DNA of 6,314 bases from Desulfobacteraceae bacterium (GCA_030589715.1 JAUUVE010000134.1:1-6314); one strand, 5' to 3'; shown: positions 1-6,068, numbered from the stretch's first letter. Notes: generated by a model from the letters alone, not told the origin. Numbers and translations are program-made.

Positions 1-32
1 ATGTCCGTCGGGTTTTTCACCCTGTCATATCC

Positions 33-40
33 GGAGGTGA
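33..40 (+). promoter_or_regulatory. Ribosome binding site of the decayed recombinase
   Basis: The sequence GGAGGTGA sits 6 bases before the ATG at 47-49. It is a near-perfect Shine-Dalgarno match and fixes the original start of the recombinase relic, even though that frame now meets a stop after three codons. No promoter is visible, because only 32 bases lie upstream within the window. Confidence 0.6.
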
Positions 41-46
41 TCGGCC

Positions 47-435
47 ATGGAAGCTTAATCTAACCAAGATCGAACAGGCGCCTTTTGGAGCCGTTACACA
101 CATGCCCTGGCTACCGAGGACCTCCGCGGCAAGGAGGCTGACTGGTGTATTAAAGTGGCAGAGAGTTTCATAAAGTCTGCCAGGGGTCTCCGATTGAAAG
201 AGCATACGGCAGAGGACCTGAGAGCTTACCTTTGCCGACAGGCCATGGACGGTTGGCTCAAAGATTGGCAGTATGGCCAAATGGTCGATGCGCTGCGTAT
301 CCTCTTTGGGCAGATTGTCAAATCCCCATGGGCCTCCGAGTTCCCGTGGGGCGAGTGGAAAGAACCTCATTGATGATCTACACCCATGTTTTGAACAGGC
401 CCGGACTTGCGGTCAAGAGCCCGGCTGACCTCTAA
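47..435 (+). pseudogene. Integron-integrase-type tyrosine recombinase, internally deleted remnant
   Basis: This is a relic of a site-specific tyrosine recombinase. From ATG 47 the frame reads M-E-A and then TAA at 56-58. It then stays open to the stop at 371-373 and encodes an N-terminal SAM-like (core-binding) domain with family-typical pieces: GAFWSRY, DWCIKVAESFIK, LKEHTAEDLRAYL, LKDWQYGQMVDALRILF and PWASEFPW. The final codons, in a different frame, read MIYTHVLNRPGLAVKSPADL and end with TAA at 433-435. That matches the C-terminus of integron integrases, with the nucleophilic Tyr at 379-381. Only about 125 of an expected 320 or more codons remain. The Arg and His motifs of the catalytic domain, and the region where integron integrases carry their extra helix, are gone. 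GTG 155 could serve as an internal start for a 72-residue peptide, but nothing suggests that it is used. The family call is firm. Assignment to true IntI rather than a related chromosomal integrase cannot be settled. Confidence 0.75.
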
Positions 436-600
436 TTCATCAGACAGATACTCCATTGGCGGATCAAGACTACCGGTAAGTCGAGAAGGGGCTTCATTTT
501 CGTGAATCCCGTTGATTGGGTTTCAATGGATTGAAATTTGCAAAAACTCATTTTCCGGTGAAAATTATAGGAAAATTTGGTCTTGTGTGTCAAGGCTGAT
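436..600. other. AT-rich spacer between two recombinase relics
   Basis: I see no coding sequence, RNA gene or attC-like site here. The reading frames are short and resemble nothing I know. The only structured element is the palindrome at 521-536. The missing front part of the second recombinase may once have lain here, but its sequence is not recognisable. Confidence 0.5.
521..536. repeat. Short perfect inverted repeat, 7-bp arms
   Basis: TTTCAAT, two bases (GG), then ATTGAAA form a perfect 7-bp inverted repeat. The size and symmetry would suit an operator for a dimeric regulator. It lies in decayed DNA about 400 bp from the next intact start, however, so a surviving function is doubtful. 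Confidence 0.4.
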
Positions 601-733
601 TTAATCTCATAGAAAAACGATGTCAGGCAAATTACTGCTTCTGGGGCATAACGATGTCTCCACAACCATGATTTACAACCATGTGCTGCGCCAGGGTGGG
701 CAGGAAGTCAAAAGCCCGTTGGAATTTTTGTGA
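601..733 (+). pseudogene. Second integron-integrase-type recombinase, C-terminal fragment
   Basis: This is the tail of another tyrosine recombinase. From about 632 the frame reads LLLLGHNDVSTTMIYNHVL, followed by RQGGQEVKSPLEFL and TGA at 731-733. It includes the conserved LGH histidine and the catalytic Tyr (674-676) of the family. Just upstream, in another frame, 616-633 reads KNDVRQI. This aligns with the GYDIRTVQ segment that precedes LGH in integron integrases, and the spacing implies a 2-base deletion near 634. Further upstream TAG 610-612 interrupts the same frame. The 5' boundary is uncertain and similarity fades before about 601. The tail differs from the one ending at 435 (THVLNRPG versus NHVLRQGG, SPADL versus SPLEFL), so it derives from a separate gene rather than a recent duplicate. 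It cannot make an active enzyme. Confidence 0.7.
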
Positions 734-769
734 TCCGAACGTCGGACTGCGGATACGAAAGGACATTTG

Positions 770-871
770 ATGAAGATCATAAGGAAAAGCTGTGCAAAGG
801 GGGCTGAAGAGGTCGAAGGATTGGTCGTCGTTATAGGGGTTCGAAAAAATATCGTAATTGGGGAGAGGTAA
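770..871 (+). pseudogene. 33-codon ORF, possible 5' remnant of a ComB-like phosphatase gene
   Basis: The ATG at 770 follows AAAGGA (758-763) at 6 bases and opens a 33-residue frame ending in TAA 869-871. The first 24 residues include KGAEEVEGLVVVIGV. This resembles the N-terminus of 2-phosphosulfolactate phosphatase (ComB) family proteins, where a GA-EA-G segment leads into a V-V-I-D-V-F-R-A strand. Here the Asp is Gly, and after V-R the resemblance stops, as expected of a gene cut shortly after its start. The downstream DNA codes for nothing recognisable before 950. The similarity is recalled from the family pattern and is short, so this could equally be a chance ORF or an unrelated small peptide gene. 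Confidence 0.3.
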
Positions 872-886
872 TTGTCCTGTTTTATA

Positions 887-915
887 TTGTGCTATTTTTT
901 TAACTTTGCTATATG
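887..915 (+). promoter_or_regulatory. Candidate sigma-70-like promoter for the DUF1445 gene
   Basis: TTGTGC (887-892) and TATATG (910-915) are separated by 17 bases and lie 34 bases before the start at 950. The matches to TTGACA and TATAAT are only 3/6 and 4/6, and the stretch is AT-rich, so chance is a serious alternative. The position is right for a gene with no expressed neighbour upstream. Confidence 0.25.
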
Positions 916-949
916 TTCTGTAATGATTTGAGGAGGTTCAGGTTCTTCA

Positions 950-1732
950 ATGGCAAAAGATCTAACACCTGCCCAATTGCGTGAGGAAATCAGGGCCGGA
1001 AAATGGAAAGCTCCTACTACAGGTGTTGCGCCAGGATACGTGCAGGCCAACCTTGTTATGCTTCCACAGGATGCGGCTTTTTATTTTTTGCTCTTTTGTG
1101 TCCGCAATCCCAAGCCCTGCCCTATTCTGGACGTGCTTGAACCCGGCCAGGTAGAGCCAAAAATCGCGAAAGACGCTGACCTGCGAACAGACCTGCCTAA
1201 GTACAGGATATTTGAACAGGGAAAACTCAAGGATGAGGTGGAAGATGTTCGCAATGTCTTTCATGACGAGATGGTCAGCTTTCTTCTTGGCTGCAGCTTT
1301 TCCTTTGAGGCTGCGCTTGTGGCCGCTGGCGTCCCTGTCAGGAACTTAGAGGAAGACAAAAATGTCTCCATGTATATCACCAGCCGTGATTGTCAACCTG
1401 CAGGTCCATTTTCTGCGCCTCTGGTTGTCACCATGAGACCTATGAAGCCTGCGGAAGCTGTGAGAGCCATCCAGGTGACCACGCGCTTTCATCTCACGCA
1501 TGGCGCCCCCGTACACATGGGATCGCCCGAAGAAATCGGCATAAAAGACCTGGACCGCCCTGATTTTGGGGACCCGGTCACAATTCGGTCCGGTGAGATA
1601 CCCGTGTTCTGGGCCTGTGGCGTGACATCCCAACTGGCCGCCACGTCAGCGTCTCTTCCCCTGGTGGTTACCCATGCTCCGGGCCACATGTTTGTTTCAG
1701 ACTTGAGAGATGAGCACCTTACGCTGCTATAA
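950..1732 (+). CDS. YcsI / UPF0317 (DUF1445) family putative hydro-lyase, D-glutamate-cyclase-like
   Basis: This 260-residue cytoplasmic protein is full length for its family and has no signal peptide. The family hallmarks occur in order: TTGVAPGYVQANL (23-35), CVRNPKPCPILDV (50-62), DLRTDLPKYR (77-86), LLGCSFSFE (112-120), a methionine-rich strand ending in RP (158-164), HGAPVHMG (184-191), FWACGVTSQ (220-228) and THAPGHMFVSD (241-251). The conserved Cys, His and Asp in these motifs are all present, so the gene looks functional. Members are annotated as putative hydro-lyases. The vertebrate homologue DGLUCY is a D-glutamate cyclase forming 5-oxo-D-proline, and the Bacillus member ycsI lies beside 5-oxoprolinase genes. 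The bacterial reaction here is inferred only by homology. AGGAGGT (931-937) lies 12 bases before the ATG, a rather long spacing. The gene stands alone: relics lie before it and a 270-bp gap follows. Family confidence is high, enzyme activity uncertain. Confidence 0.9.
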   Translation: MAKDLTPAQLREEIRAGKWKAPTTGVAPGYVQANLVMLPQDAAFYFLLFCVRNPKPCPILDVLEPGQVEPKIAKDADLRTDLPKYRIFEQGKLKDEVEDVRNVFHDEMVSFLLGCSFSFEAALVAAGVPVRNLEEDKNVSMYITSRDCQPAGPFSAPLVVTMRPMKPAEAVRAIQVTTRFHLTHGAPVHMGSPEEIGIKDLDRPDFGDPVTIRSGEIPVFWACGVTSQLAATSASLPLVVTHAPGHMFVSDLRDEHLTLL

Positions 1733-1921
1733 GAATTCATTTGACGTTTCTTTTGGAAGCGTGACATGAGGCGGGGTTTTCTCTATATGTGGCCGTGGTT
1801 GAAAATCAGTCTTATTCTATCTCATGATTTAATCAAAGGGAGTTCATGCCTTTGTGATTTTATAATTGACTTTTTTCCCATTTCATCGGCAAGATGTAGG
1901 TAAATTGGCCTTTTGTGTACT

Positions 1922-1931
1922 GGCCCCGGCC
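1922..1931. repeat. GGCC-CC-GGCC symmetric element in the operon leader
   Basis: GGCC, two bases, GGCC forms a small dyad. A similar element, GGCC-TTT-GGCC, lies at 1973-1983, just before the ribosome site of the binding-protein gene. The string GGCCTTT occurs three times between 1907 and 1983 in otherwise AT-rich DNA. These could be operator half-sites or small mRNA hairpins, but the motif is short and may be chance. Confidence 0.3.
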
Positions 1932-1972
1932 TTTTCCATAAAAGATCCGGGTAAGTTCCAAATTTTTAACAC

Positions 1973-1983
1973 GGCCTTTGGCC
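1973..1983. repeat. GGCC-TTT-GGCC symmetric element next to the ribosome site
   Basis: This 4-bp dyad with a 3-base centre ends 7 bases before GGAGG (1991-1995). If it forms a hairpin in the mRNA it could influence ribosome access or 5' stability. As DNA it could be an operator that blocks initiation. It is the second of two such dyads in the leader. Confidence 0.3.
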
Positions 1984-2002
1984 CAAAAAAGGAGGAAAAA
2001 AG

Positions 2003-3313
2003 ATGAAAACAGCAGTAAGATTTGGAATGGTTGTGTTAGGTGTGCTGGCAGTGGTGGGGCTTATGGTTCCATCCGCCGCGTTGGCTGCCAAGGAAATCAA
2101 GATTGGCGTTATATATCCTTTGACTGGTGGTGCTGCTGCGGCCGGCCGTGAGCTTCGTGCCGGTGCGGAATTGGCTGCTAAGATAGCAAATAACGTCATG
2201 ACAGACATATCCATGGATATGGCCAAGAATAGTGGCATCAAGAACATGGGTGGTGCTAAAATTAAACTCATTTTTAAGGATCATCAGGGCAACCCCACCA
2301 TAGGTGCAGACCTGGCCAAGAAGCTGATTCTGGATGACAAGGTGGACGGCATTTTAGGGTGCTATCACAGTTCGGTGACCAAGACCGTTAGCGCCGTTTG
2401 CGAGCAATATGGCGTTCCCATGATCAACGGGACTTCTACATCGCCCGCTTTGACCAAAAGGGGACTCAAGTGGTTCTGGCGGACCACGCCCCATGACAAG
2501 TGGTTCACCAAGGACCTTTTTGAGTTGCTGAAGGGACTGACCGAGGGCAAGGTAAGGGGCGTTAAGGCAGTGCCTAAAAAGGAGATCATCAATCTGGCCT
2601 CTGCCTGCGAGAAGACCGAATGGGGTTCTCATGTATCCGACATCATCAAGTCCCTTGCCAAGGAGTATGGTTTTAAGCTGAAAAAATCCCTTTTATATGC
2701 GTCCAAGTCTCCGGACCTCTCCAGCGAAGTAAGGTCATTAAAGGCGGTCCGGCCGGATGCGATGCTTTTTGCATCATACACCTCGGATGCTATCCTGATG
2801 GTGAAGACTCTTAAGGCCCAGAAGGCCGCACCCAAGATCATCTGGGGCCAGGACGCAGGGTTTGAAAAACCGGAGTTCCGCAGTACCCTCAGGGATAGTA
2901 TTGTGGGCATTTTGACCCGAACTGTTTTCCTGCCTAAAGTAGCCCAGATTAAGAAAGTAGCCGGACAGGTCAACACGCTTTATAAGAAGAATACCGGCAA
3001 TGATTTGGGTGGCGCCTCGGCCCGGGCCTTTACAGGTTTGCAAACCTGGGTCCATGTCCTTGAGAAAGCGGGATCCACAAAGCCGGCCGACATTCAGAAG
3101 GCTGCCAATGCTCTCAAGATTCCGGGCAAGGAACTGGTAGTGCCCTGGGCCGGTATTCAGTTTGCCGCCTCTGGTGATGAGATAGGCCAGAATGTGCTGG
3201 GGTCCGGCCTCATCGGTCAGTACCAGAAAGATAAAGATGGAAACCTGGTTCTGGAGATCATATACCCCTTTGATGTTGCTACTGCAGACATGATCTTCCC
3301 TTTTAGTTTCTAA
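2003..3313 (+). CDS. livK: Periplasmic binding protein of a branched-chain amino acid type (HAAT) ABC importer
   Basis: This 436-residue Peripla_BP_6 (LivJ/LivK-like, type I fold) protein captures the ligand in the periplasm and hands it to LivH/LivM. A Sec signal peptide is clear: MKTAVR, a hydrophobic core to about residue 22, then PSAALA with likely cleavage after Ala28 or Ala29. The mature protein begins with the family strand EIKIGVIYPLTGG (31-43). LILDDKVDGILGCYHSSVTK (108-127) and GVPMINGTSTSPALT (137-151) give the usual Ser/Thr-rich first-lobe ligand site. It is longer than E. coli LivJ/LivK (about 367-369). Part of the extra length is a 20-residue Met/Asp-rich stretch near residues 64-84. 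GGAGG (1991-1995) sits 7 bases before the ATG, a strong site fitting an abundant protein. It is first in the operon. The livK symbol is at family level only: the ligand may be Leu/Ile/Val, another amino acid, an amide or an aromatic acid. Confidence 0.92.
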   Translation: MKTAVRFGMVVLGVLAVVGLMVPSAALAAKEIKIGVIYPLTGGAAAAGRELRAGAELAAKIANNVMTDISMDMAKNSGIKNMGGAKIKLIFKDHQGNPTIGADLAKKLILDDKVDGILGCYHSSVTKTVSAVCEQYGVPMINGTSTSPALTKRGLKWFWRTTPHDKWFTKDLFELLKGLTEGKVRGVKAVPKKEIINLASACEKTEWGSHVSDIIKSLAKEYGFKLKKSLLYASKSPDLSSEVRSLKAVRPDAMLFASYTSDAILMVKTLKAQKAAPKIIWGQDAGFEKPEFRSTLRDSIVGILTRTVFLPKVAQIKKVAGQVNTLYKKNTGNDLGGASARAFTGLQTWVHVLEKAGSTKPADIQKAANALKIPGKELVVPWAGIQFAASGDEIGQNVLGSGLIGQYQKDKDGNLVLEIIYPFDVATADMIFPFSF

Positions 3314-3341
3314 CACCCACCATCGTTATTCCATAATTCCG

Positions 3342-3378
3342 GCCCGTCCTCTTAGCCCTGCTTGGCAGGAGGGCGGGC
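3342..3378 (+). promoter_or_regulatory. Intercistronic GC-rich stem-loop between binding protein and livH
   Basis: GCCCGTCCTC (3342-3351) pairs with GAGGGCGGGC (3369-3378) in ten base pairs, one of them G-U. The 17-base loop contains a nested hairpin, CCTGC-TTG-GCAGG (3357-3369), and GCCCT (3355-3359) can instead pair with AGGGC (3370-3374). No T-run follows, so an intrinsic terminator is unlikely. Such stems after the first gene of binding-protein operons commonly stabilise that mRNA segment or cause partial termination, giving more binding protein than permease. That role is inferred here. Confidence 0.6.
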
Positions 3379-3407
3379 TTATCCGGGTTAGGATTTGGGA
3401 GATTTTG

Positions 3408-4322
3408 ATGGATATCTTGATAAGTTCCCTGTTTGCCGGTTTGCTGATAGGCATGGTACTGGCTCTGGTGGCTTTAGGCCTGAATATAATCTTCGGGGTA
3501 ATGGAGATTGTAAACTTTGCCCACGGGGAATTTCTCATGGTCGGCATGTACACGGGCCTATTCACGGCCCAGGCCACGGGGATGGAGCCCCTGTTGACCC
3601 TCCCTGTTGCCGCAGTTGTGGGATTCCTGCTGGGTATCATTTGCTACTACGGCTTTATTAAGTTTCTCATCAGGGGTCCCATGGTGGCCCAACTCCTCGG
3701 GACCTTCGGCCTTATGCTCTTTCTGCGAAACATTGCCCTTCTCATTTTCGGTTCCGAGGACCGGGCCCTCCATCATGGCATCCTTGTTGACAAAAGCTTT
3801 GATATGGGTATGGGTGTCATTGTGCCTGCCACCAAATTAACGGCTGCAGGCCTCTCAGTGGTCGCTTTTGGGGCGGTGTGGCTGCTCATGAATCGCACCA
3901 AAATCGGAAAGGCCCTAACAGCCACCGCTTTGAATGCCCAGGGGGCCCGCTACATGGGGATTCCCACGGAGCGGATGAATGCCCTGGCCTGGGGTATTGG
4001 CGGAGGTTCGGTGACCATTGCGGGTGCGCTTATCGTCAACTTCTGGTCTGTCAACCCATTCATGGGCCTTTTATTTACCATGATCGCCTTTGCCATTGTG
4101 GCACTTGGTGGGTTTGGCAGCGTACCAGGTGCTTTTTTTGCAGGACTTGTTGTAGGGTTGATTACTGAAATCCCCGGCATATGGGATTTCTTCACCTATA
4201 CTTTTAACTTTGACTGGATGAACAATGTTCCTATGACGTCCCTCAAGTACATGTGGGTTTATCTGGCCTATTTCGTCATAGTAGTGGTTCGACCCAGGGG
4301 ACTGTTCGGATGGAAACAATAA
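3408..4322 (+). CDS. livH: HAAT ABC importer inner-membrane permease LivH
   Basis: This is one of two channel subunits of the importer, 304 residues and strongly hydrophobic throughout, with about eight membrane segments by eye. Family signatures are GVMEIVNFAHGEF (30-42) after the first helix, the cytoplasmic ALNAQGARYMGI stretch that contacts the ATPase, and LGGFGSVPGA (233-242) before the final helices. It ends RPRGLFGWKQ, the usual LivH tail. I chose ATG 3408 because GGGAG (3397-3401) lies 6 bases upstream. A TTG directly before it (3405) is possible but less likely. It lies 94 bases after the binding-protein gene, across a stem-loop. Its last 13 bases overlap livM, which suggests coupled translation. 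Length and motifs are normal and nothing is broken. Confidence 0.94.
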   Translation: MDILISSLFAGLLIGMVLALVALGLNIIFGVMEIVNFAHGEFLMVGMYTGLFTAQATGMEPLLTLPVAAVVGFLLGIICYYGFIKFLIRGPMVAQLLGTFGLMLFLRNIALLIFGSEDRALHHGILVDKSFDMGMGVIVPATKLTAAGLSVVAFGAVWLLMNRTKIGKALTATALNAQGARYMGIPTERMNALAWGIGGGSVTIAGALIVNFWSVNPFMGLLFTMIAFAIVALGGFGSVPGAFFAGLVVGLITEIPGIWDFFTYTFNFDWMNNVPMTSLKYMWVYLAYFVIVVVRPRGLFGWKQ

Positions 4323-5317
4323 AAAACGCTCTGGATTTTTCAGACTCCCCACGCATCGATCTCACTATTGCCGGGCTGGTAGCTCTATTCTTACTTGTCT
4401 TTCCCATTTTCCCCCATTCTGCCTTTGCCATGGCGACAATGATCCAGTTCTTGATGTTCTCGTTATACGGGATGGGCTGGAACACCATCGGCGGTTACGG
4501 CGGTCAGGTGGATCTGGGAAAGGCCCAGTATGTGGGCATCGGGGCCTATACCACAGCGGTCATGTTGATCCGCTGGGATGTGCCCTTCTGGATATCAATG
4601 CCCATCGGAATGTGTTTTGCTGTCATCTGGTCCTTTATCATTGGCTACCCTCTGTTCCGGCTGAAAGGACATTATTTTGCCATTGCTACTATCGCCACCA
4701 CCCTGGTTCTCAAGGATATCTTTGAGGTGTGGGATTTTGTGGGCGCAGCAAGGGGCTTAGAAATCTCACCAATTAAATATATTCCTCCTGATTTCTTGAG
4801 GCTGATCTTCAAGCAGGATGTGTACTACTATTACGTCATCCTGGGGTTCTTTTTCCTTGGGATCCTTTACGTTAACTGGTTTCGCAGATCGCGTTTGGGG
4901 TTTCAGCTTCGCTCCATTAAAGATAACGAGGACGTGGCACAATCCCTGGGCATCAATGTACACTGGGCCAAGGTCAAGACCTATGCCATTGCCACGGCCT
5001 TTGTAAGCCTGGTGGGGTCTTTTCATGCCTGCTATATCAAGAATATTGAGCCTGAAGATACCATGAGCCTTGACCTCTCTATCCTGATCGCGCTGATGGC
5101 CATGCTTGGTGGAGCGGGATCTTTATGGGGCCCCATCATTGGCGCAGGCATTTTAATACCGTGTAAGAGCTATCTCAAAGAATGGTTGGGCGCCCAAGTG
5201 GGTCTGGTGGGCATTGACCTGATTATTTACGCTGGTATTATTATGGTGATCTCGGCCTTTGAACCCCGGGGCATATGGGGTATTGTGGAGAAAGTGCGAC
5301 GGAGGAAGCGGAGCTGA
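4310..5317 (+). CDS. livM: HAAT ABC importer inner-membrane permease LivM
   Basis: This is the second channel subunit, 335 residues, pairing with LivH and contacting LivG/LivF. After a polar N-terminus comes a hydrophobic helix (about 18-34), then the LivM signature GGYGGQVDLGKAQYVGIGAY (61-80). In this signature Lys71 stands where most members have His. The cytoplasmic loop LRSIKDNEDVAQSLGINV and LGGAGSLWGP (266-275) are family-typical, and it ends in a basic tail (KVRRRKRS). The frame is also open further upstream inside livH, but ATG 4310 is the best start: AGGGG (4296-4300) lies 9 bases before it, and the N-terminus then matches the family. It overlaps livH by 13 bases and shares the A of TGATG with livG, so translation of the three genes is probably coupled. 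Confidence 0.94.
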   Translation: METIKNALDFSDSPRIDLTIAGLVALFLLVFPIFPHSAFAMATMIQFLMFSLYGMGWNTIGGYGGQVDLGKAQYVGIGAYTTAVMLIRWDVPFWISMPIGMCFAVIWSFIIGYPLFRLKGHYFAIATIATTLVLKDIFEVWDFVGAARGLEISPIKYIPPDFLRLIFKQDVYYYYVILGFFFLGILYVNWFRRSRLGFQLRSIKDNEDVAQSLGINVHWAKVKTYAIATAFVSLVGSFHACYIKNIEPEDTMSLDLSILIALMAMLGGAGSLWGPIIGAGILIPCKSYLKEWLGAQVGLVGIDLIIYAGIIMVISAFEPRGIWGIVEKVRRRKRS

Positions 5318-6063
5318 TGGCGCTTTTGGAGATTCATGGCCTTATCAAGGACTTTGGCGGATTAAGGGCCAACGATGACATTTCCATTACCATGGAAAGA
5401 GGAGAGTTGGTTGGTCTCATTGGTCCAAATGGCGCAGGCAAGACCACGCTCTTTAACTGTGTTTCCGGTTTACACCCCGTTACCTCTGGCAGGGTCATGT
5501 TCGACGGCCAGGATATTACCGACCTGAAAGCTCATGAGGTCGCAAGACTTGGATTGGCAAGGACCTTTCAGGTGTATGTCGCCTCCGGGGACCTTAATGT
5601 GGAGGAAAATGTAATGGTCGGGTGTTTTATGCGCACCCGTTCCCCCTCGCGGGCCAGGGCCCGAGCCAATGAGATTTTGAAAGATCTGAATCTGCACGAT
5701 CTCTCCGAATTTAGGGTCAGCGAACTGACCGTGGCCGCCCAGAAACGGGTAACAATGGCTACAGCCCTTGGGTCGGATCCCAAACTGCTTCTGTTAGATG
5801 AAGTAGCGGCCGGGTTGAACCCGAGTGAAATTGAGGAGATCATGGCCGACATCAGGCACGTGCACGAGGACATGGGAGTGACCGTGATGTTGATCGAGCA
5901 CGTGATGGAACTGGTGATGAAGGTTAGTGATCGGGTGATTGTGCTTGATTCAGGCAAGAAAATAGCAGAGGGGGATCCGGAAACCATTGTAGAGGACCCC
6001 AGAGTCATCAAGGCCTACCTGGGAGAACGGTATGTCAGGGAGCATGGCGGGGACATAGGATAA
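5317..6063 (+). CDS. livG: HAAT ABC importer ATPase LivG
   Basis: This is one of two cytoplasmic ATPase subunits, 248 residues, near the family's usual 250-255. Walker A is GPNGAGKT (36-43), the Q-loop RTFQ (82-85), Walker B LLLLDE (157-162) followed by VAAGLNP (163-169), and the H-loop EH (194-195). After the H-loop comes the LivG-type C-terminal extension that ends near AYLGERYV. The LSGGQ-type signature is replaced by LTVAAQKR (137-144), and Walker B is followed by Val, not the usual Pro. This matches a known LivG-like subgroup with LT-A--KR and DEV-AGL-P, so it is probably active. ATG 5317 overlaps the livM stop (TGATG), with GGAGG (5301-5305) 11 bases upstream. An upstream in-frame ATG at 5275 would add 14 non-family residues inside livM and is rejected. 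Confidence 0.94.
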   Translation: MALLEIHGLIKDFGGLRANDDISITMERGELVGLIGPNGAGKTTLFNCVSGLHPVTSGRVMFDGQDITDLKAHEVARLGLARTFQVYVASGDLNVEENVMVGCFMRTRSPSRARARANEILKDLNLHDLSEFRVSELTVAAQKRVTMATALGSDPKLLLLDEVAAGLNPSEIEEIMADIRHVHEDMGVTVMLIEHVMELVMKVSDRVIVLDSGKKIAEGDPETIVEDPRVIKAYLGERYVREHGGDIG

Positions 6064-6068
6064 GAAAT

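Larger units (their letters stand above)
1733..2002 (+). promoter_or_regulatory. Leader region of the ABC importer operon
   Basis: This non-coding, AT-rich gap presumably carries the operon promoter. A perfect TATAAT lies at 1861-1866 but has no convincing -35 box at 16-18 bp. An overlapping TTGACT (1866-1871) lacks a good -10. Neither is a firm call. The GGCC-rich symmetric elements at 1922-1931 and 1973-1983 lie further on. The binding-protein ribosome site GGAGG is at 1991-1995. No clear terminator follows the upstream gene, and I see no riboswitch or sigma-54 site. Confidence 0.4.

Noticed and set aside
1..63. Open 20-codon frame from base 1 to TAA 61-63
   Set aside because: It is short, has no visible ribosome site, overlaps the recombinase start and resembles no family. 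It may be the tail of an upstream gene, but this cannot be told from 63 bases.
432..665. 77-codon minus-strand frame across the inter-relic spacer
   Set aside because: Its composition and sequence match no family and it reads antisense through the second recombinase remnant. It is best explained as a chance frame in decayed DNA.
734..746. TCCGA-ACG-TCGGA hairpin right after the second relic's stop
   Set aside because: The arms are only 5 bp and no T-run follows. It is too weak to call a terminator or an attC arm.
1744..1762. ACGTTTC-TTTTG-GAAGCGT as a terminator of the DUF1445 gene
   Set aside because: The stem is seven pairs with one G-U, AT-rich, and has no T-run directly after it. It is not convincing.
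1861..1871. Perfect TATAAT overlapping TTGACT as the operon promoter
   Set aside because: No partner box lies at normal spacing for either hexamer. It is noted in the leader entry but not called as a promoter.
2774..3316. 180-codon minus-strand frame opposite the binding-protein gene
   Set aside because: It lies wholly antisense to a clear full-length family member and shows no recognisable domain. It is a shadow of the coding strand.
4253..4309. Upstream start giving LivM 19 extra residues
   Set aside because: The added residues lie inside livH and are not LivM-like, and ATG 4310 has a ribosome site and a family-like N-terminus.
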